From the NCBI GenBank assembly GCA_027451085.1, contig DAIDKA010000067.1, positions 1-6,584 of the forward strand: DNA of 6,584 nt. Direction: 5' to 3'. Source of the DNA: Gammaproteobacteria bacterium. GTDB taxonomy: Bacteria; Pseudomonadota; Gammaproteobacteria; Steroidobacterales; Steroidobacteraceae. A program made the translations under genes and the position numbers. This document shows positions 4,381 through 6,584 of the stretch, one piece after another; the first letter of the stretch is position 1; every line of letters begins with the position of its first letter. The notes below the pieces were generated by a model, which saw only the letters and a list, made by a program, of their open reading frames with translations, did not search any database and was not told the origin of the DNA.

Positions 4381-6024
4381 ATGACGATCAACGCCCTCGC
4401 TGGCAAGCCCGTTCCAGCTTCGCTGCTGGTGAACATCCCGCGGCTCGTGCGCGCCTACTACACCGATGCACCGGACCCCGCCGTGGCCGACCAGCGGGTG
4501 GCTTTCGGCACCTCGGGGCATCGCGGCAGCTCGCTGCAGGGCTCATTCAACGAGGCGCACATCCTGGCGATCAGTGAGGCCATCGCCCTCTACCGGCGCG
4601 GCCAGGGTGTGGACGGGCCGCTGTTCCTGGGCATGGACACCCACGCACTGTCCGAGCCGGCGTTTGTCACCGCGGTGGAGGTCCTGGCTGCCCACGGGGT
4701 GACGCTCATGCTGCCGGACGGCCGCACCGACTACACCCCCACGCCGGTCATCTCCCACGCCATCCTGACCTACAACCGCGGCCGCACCTCGGGGCTGGCC
4801 GACGGCATCGTCATCACCCCGTCGCACAATCCGCCGGATAGTGGCGGCTTCAAGTACAACCCCACCAACGGCGGGCCGGCGGATACCGCTGTCACCGGCT
4901 GGATCGAGGCCAGGGCCAACGAACTGCTGGCCGCGAAGCTCGCGGGCATCAGGCGCATCTCCTACGGGCAGGCGTTGAAATTGCCGACCACGCGGCGGCA
5001 CGACTACCTTGGCAGCTATGTCGATGACCTGGCGTCGGTGATCGACCTGGCGGCCATCAAGGCCGCGGGTGTGCGCATGGGCGTGGACCCGCTTGGTGGC
5101 GCGGGTGTGCACTACTGGCCGGTGATCGCGGACAGATACGGCCTGGATCTCACCATCACCAACCCGGCGGTGGACCCCACCTTCCGCTTCATGACGCTGG
5201 ACTGGGACGGCAGGATCCGCATGGACCCATCCTCGCAGCACGCGATGCAGGGCCTGATCGGCCTGCGCGAGCGCTTCGATATCGCCTTTGCCTGTGACAC
5301 CGACCATGACCGCCACGGCATCGTCACCCGCAGCGCAGGGCTCATGCCTGCGAACCACTACCTGGCGGCGGCGGCGCACTACCTGCTGGGCAACCGGCCG
5401 CGGTGGAGCACGACGGCAACGGTGGGCAAGACCGTGGTCACCAGCCTGATGCTGGACCGCGTGGCAGCCAAGGCCGGCCGCAAGGTCTTCGAGACCCCGG
5501 TGGGCTTCAAATGGTTTGTCGACGGCCTGGTGGGTGGCTCGCTGGGCTTCGTGTGCGAGGAGAGCGCCGGCGCCTCGCTGCTGCGGCGGGATGGTTCAGT
5601 GTGGACCACGGACAAGGACGGCATCGCCGCGGCCCTCCTCGCCGGCGAAATCACTGCATGCGCGGGCAAGGATCCCTCGCAGCTGTATGCAGAGATAACC
5701 CGTGAGCTGGGCAATCCGGCGTACGAGCGCGTGGATGCTCCGGCGAACTCCGAGCAGCGCAAGGCGCTGTCGAAACTGTCGCCTGAGCAGGTCAGGAGTT
5801 CCTCGCTGGCCGGTGACGCCATCACCGGCATCCTGACCAAGGCGCCGGGCAATGGCGCGGTGATCGGCGGCCTCAAGGTGGTGACGGCCAATGGCTGGTT
5901 CGCCGCGCGGCCCTCGGGCACCGAGCCGATCTACAAGATCTATGGCGAGAGCCTGCAGGGGCCGGAGCATCTGCAGCGGATATTTGCAGAGGCACAGCAG
6001 ATCGTGGGAGCGGCACTTAAATGA
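4381..6024 (+). CDS. pgm: Phosphoglucomutase, alpha-D-glucose-specific
   Basis: Interconverts glucose-6-phosphate and glucose-1-phosphate in the cytoplasm, linking glycolysis to glycogen, UDP-glucose and surface polysaccharide synthesis. The 547 residues match E. coli Pgm (546 aa) from end to end. Motifs in order are FGTSGHRGS (42-50), the phosphoserine loop TPSHNPP with catalytic S148 (146-152), the metal-binding loop DTDHDRH (306-312, Asp 306/308/310), the sugar-binding EESAG (393-397), and the phosphate-binding RPSGTE (510-515). Domain order is the normal four-domain alpha-phosphohexomutase. The start at 4381 is supported by alignment with the E. coli N-terminus (MTINALAGKP against MAIHNRAGQP) and a GGGGAA about 9 nt upstream. 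In E. coli two Gly precede the EESAG motif; here they are Val-Cys (391-392), a modest change near the substrate pocket. The next gene overlaps the stop as ATGA, so the two are co-translated. Confidence 0.97.
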   Translation: MTINALAGKPVPASLLVNIPRLVRAYYTDAPDPAVADQRVAFGTSGHRGSSLQGSFNEAHILAISEAIALYRRGQGVDGPLFLGMDTHALSEPAFVTAVEVLAAHGVTLMLPDGRTDYTPTPVISHAILTYNRGRTSGLADGIVITPSHNPPDSGGFKYNPTNGGPADTAVTGWIEARANELLAAKLAGIRRISYGQALKLPTTRRHDYLGSYVDDLASVIDLAAIKAAGVRMGVDPLGGAGVHYWPVIADRYGLDLTITNPAVDPTFRFMTLDWDGRIRMDPSSQHAMQGLIGLRERFDIAFACDTDHDRHGIVTRSAGLMPANHYLAAAAHYLLGNRPRWSTTATVGKTVVTSLMLDRVAAKAGRKVFETPVGFKWFVDGLVGGSLGFVCEESAGASLLRRDGSVWTTDKDGIAAALLAGEITACAGKDPSQLYAEITRELGNPAYERVDAPANSEQRKALSKLSPEQVRSSSLAGDAITGILTKAPGNGAVIGGLKVVTANGWFAARPSGTEPIYKIYGESLQGPEHLQRIFAEAQQIVGAALK

Positions 6025-6584
6025 AGCGAAGCATGTTTGCAGTGGCGCTGGGCCTGTTTGCAGCGGGCGCCGGGGCGCAGCAGCTGGACATCGGCATCGC
6101 GCCGGTGACACTGGACCAGCCCAGTTACGTGTTCGACACCGGCGAGCAGCACAAGATCCGGGCGGTGGTCGTGGTTCGCGGCCTCAAGCATCCCTTTGCG
6201 GTGGCGTTGCTGCCGTGGGGTGATGCGCTGGTGTCGGAGCGGGGCGGGGCGCTGCGCCTGGTGCACCATGTCGGTGGCGCCCCGGGCACTGCGGTGCTTG
6301 ATCCCGAGCCCGTCAGCGGCCTGCCACCGGCGCCAGGCTATCGCAACGGGGGGTTGCAGGACGTTGCGCTGGATCCGCAGTTCGCGCAGAACCACCTGGT
6401 GTATTTCACGTTCAACCAGGCGGGCGATCCGCCGCCCGCGGATGCGAAGCCGCCGGTGCGTCAGCAGAGCCGCATCACGCTGCTGCGGGGCCGGCTCGAC
6501 GGCCATGCCGTGACGCACCTGCGGACGCTGTTCACGGCGGGCTCCGGCTCCACTTCCGGTTCGCGCCTGGCGTTCGACGGCCAG
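6021..6584 (+). CDS. Secreted PQQ-dependent sugar dehydrogenase-like protein (GSDH beta-propeller), N-terminal 188 residues
   Basis: Runs off the right edge. The ATG at 6021 overlaps the pgm TGA as ATGA, with GGGAG 10 nt upstream. The translation begins MKRSMFAVALGLFAAGAGAQQ, a clear Sec signal peptide probably cut after the Ala at 17 or 19, so the product is periplasmic. A leader of about 30 residues precedes the glucose/sorbosone dehydrogenase propeller: GLKHPFAVALLPWGDALVSE (54-73, blade 1), GGLQDVALDPQFAQNHLVYFTF (110-131) and SGSRLAFDG (179-187). Soluble relatives such as Acinetobacter sGDH and E. coli YliI oxidise aldoses using PQQ and calcium. At the position of the catalytic His (H144 of sGDH, the H of HFGGR in YliI) this protein has T178, and the Gln of the GQGG motif is N109. 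It may therefore belong to a PQQ-family branch with different chemistry. PQQ-binding residues further on are outside the window. The link to pgm suggests a sugar-related role, by context only. Confidence 0.87.
   Translation, partial: MKRSMFAVALGLFAAGAGAQQLDIGIAPVTLDQPSYVFDTGEQHKIRAVVVVRGLKHPFAVALLPWGDALVSERGGALRLVHHVGGAPGTAVLDPEPVSGLPPAPGYRNGGLQDVALDPQFAQNHLVYFTFNQAGDPPPADAKPPVRQQSRITLLRGRLDGHAVTHLRTLFTAGSGSTSGSRLAFDGQ

Noticed and set aside
4543..5379. Leftward 278-codon frame opposite pgm.
   Set aside because: Antisense shadow with Arg/Val/His-rich, low-complexity composition; pgm on the other strand matches its family over the full length.
1..6584. Mobile elements, defence systems, CRISPR repeats, tRNA or attachment sites as a hidden novel system.
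   Set aside because: No direct repeats, cloverleaf-forming segments, transposase or nuclease-like frames were seen; gene content and composition look uniform and chromosomal.

Overview
The window is GC-rich, tightly packed chromosomal DNA, most likely from a gammaproteobacterium. The protein families point that way: a DUF2058 (YaiL-type) protein, a RutE-type nitroreductase, a Bcr/CflA exporter and an E. coli-type Pgm that aligns along its length with the enterobacterial enzyme. The GC content and the PQQ-type dehydrogenase suggest an environmental lineage (Xanthomonadales, Nevskiales or Steroidobacterales-like), but this is only a guess. No rRNA, tRNA, CRISPR array, insertion sequence, phage gene or other sign of recent transfer was seen.

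Layout, left to right. (1) A leftward pair at 1-597: a NikR-like ribbon-helix-helix regulator and, overlapping it by ATGA, the first 38 codons of an unidentified gene that runs off the left edge. Upstream of the regulator are a good -35 box and an inverted repeat with NikR-type half-sites that covers the probable -10, so the pair looks autoregulated. (2) A second leftward pair at 743-1890: a RutE/HadB-type nitroreductase followed, with another ATGA overlap, by a DUF2058 protein. (3) Rightward at 1997-3091, a long (type 2) transaldolase, divergent from the nitroreductase across 106 bp. (4) Leftward at 3099-4289, a Bcr/CflA-type efflux transporter, converging on the transaldolase with 7 bp between stop codons. 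A strong hairpin lies at this junction. (5) Rightward at 4381-6584, alpha-D-glucose phosphoglucomutase followed, with a third ATGA overlap, by a secreted PQQ-dependent glucose/sorbosone-dehydrogenase-like protein cut by the right edge.

Functionally, the right half is central sugar metabolism: transaldolase in the non-oxidative pentose phosphate pathway, and Pgm linking glucose-6-P to glucose-1-P for polysaccharide and sugar-nucleotide synthesis, with a periplasmic sugar-oxidising-type protein attached. The left half holds the regulator and housekeeping or accessory genes.

The most interesting observations are two proteins that keep their family fold but appear to have lost signature residues. 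The NikR-like regulator aligns without gaps to E. coli NikR, yet three of the four nickel ligands are replaced, while a NikR-style operator remains in front of it. The sugar-dehydrogenase-like protein has Thr and Asn where the soluble PQQ glucose dehydrogenase family has its catalytic His and a neighbouring Gln. Both are residue-level inferences from remembered family sequences and need an alignment to confirm.
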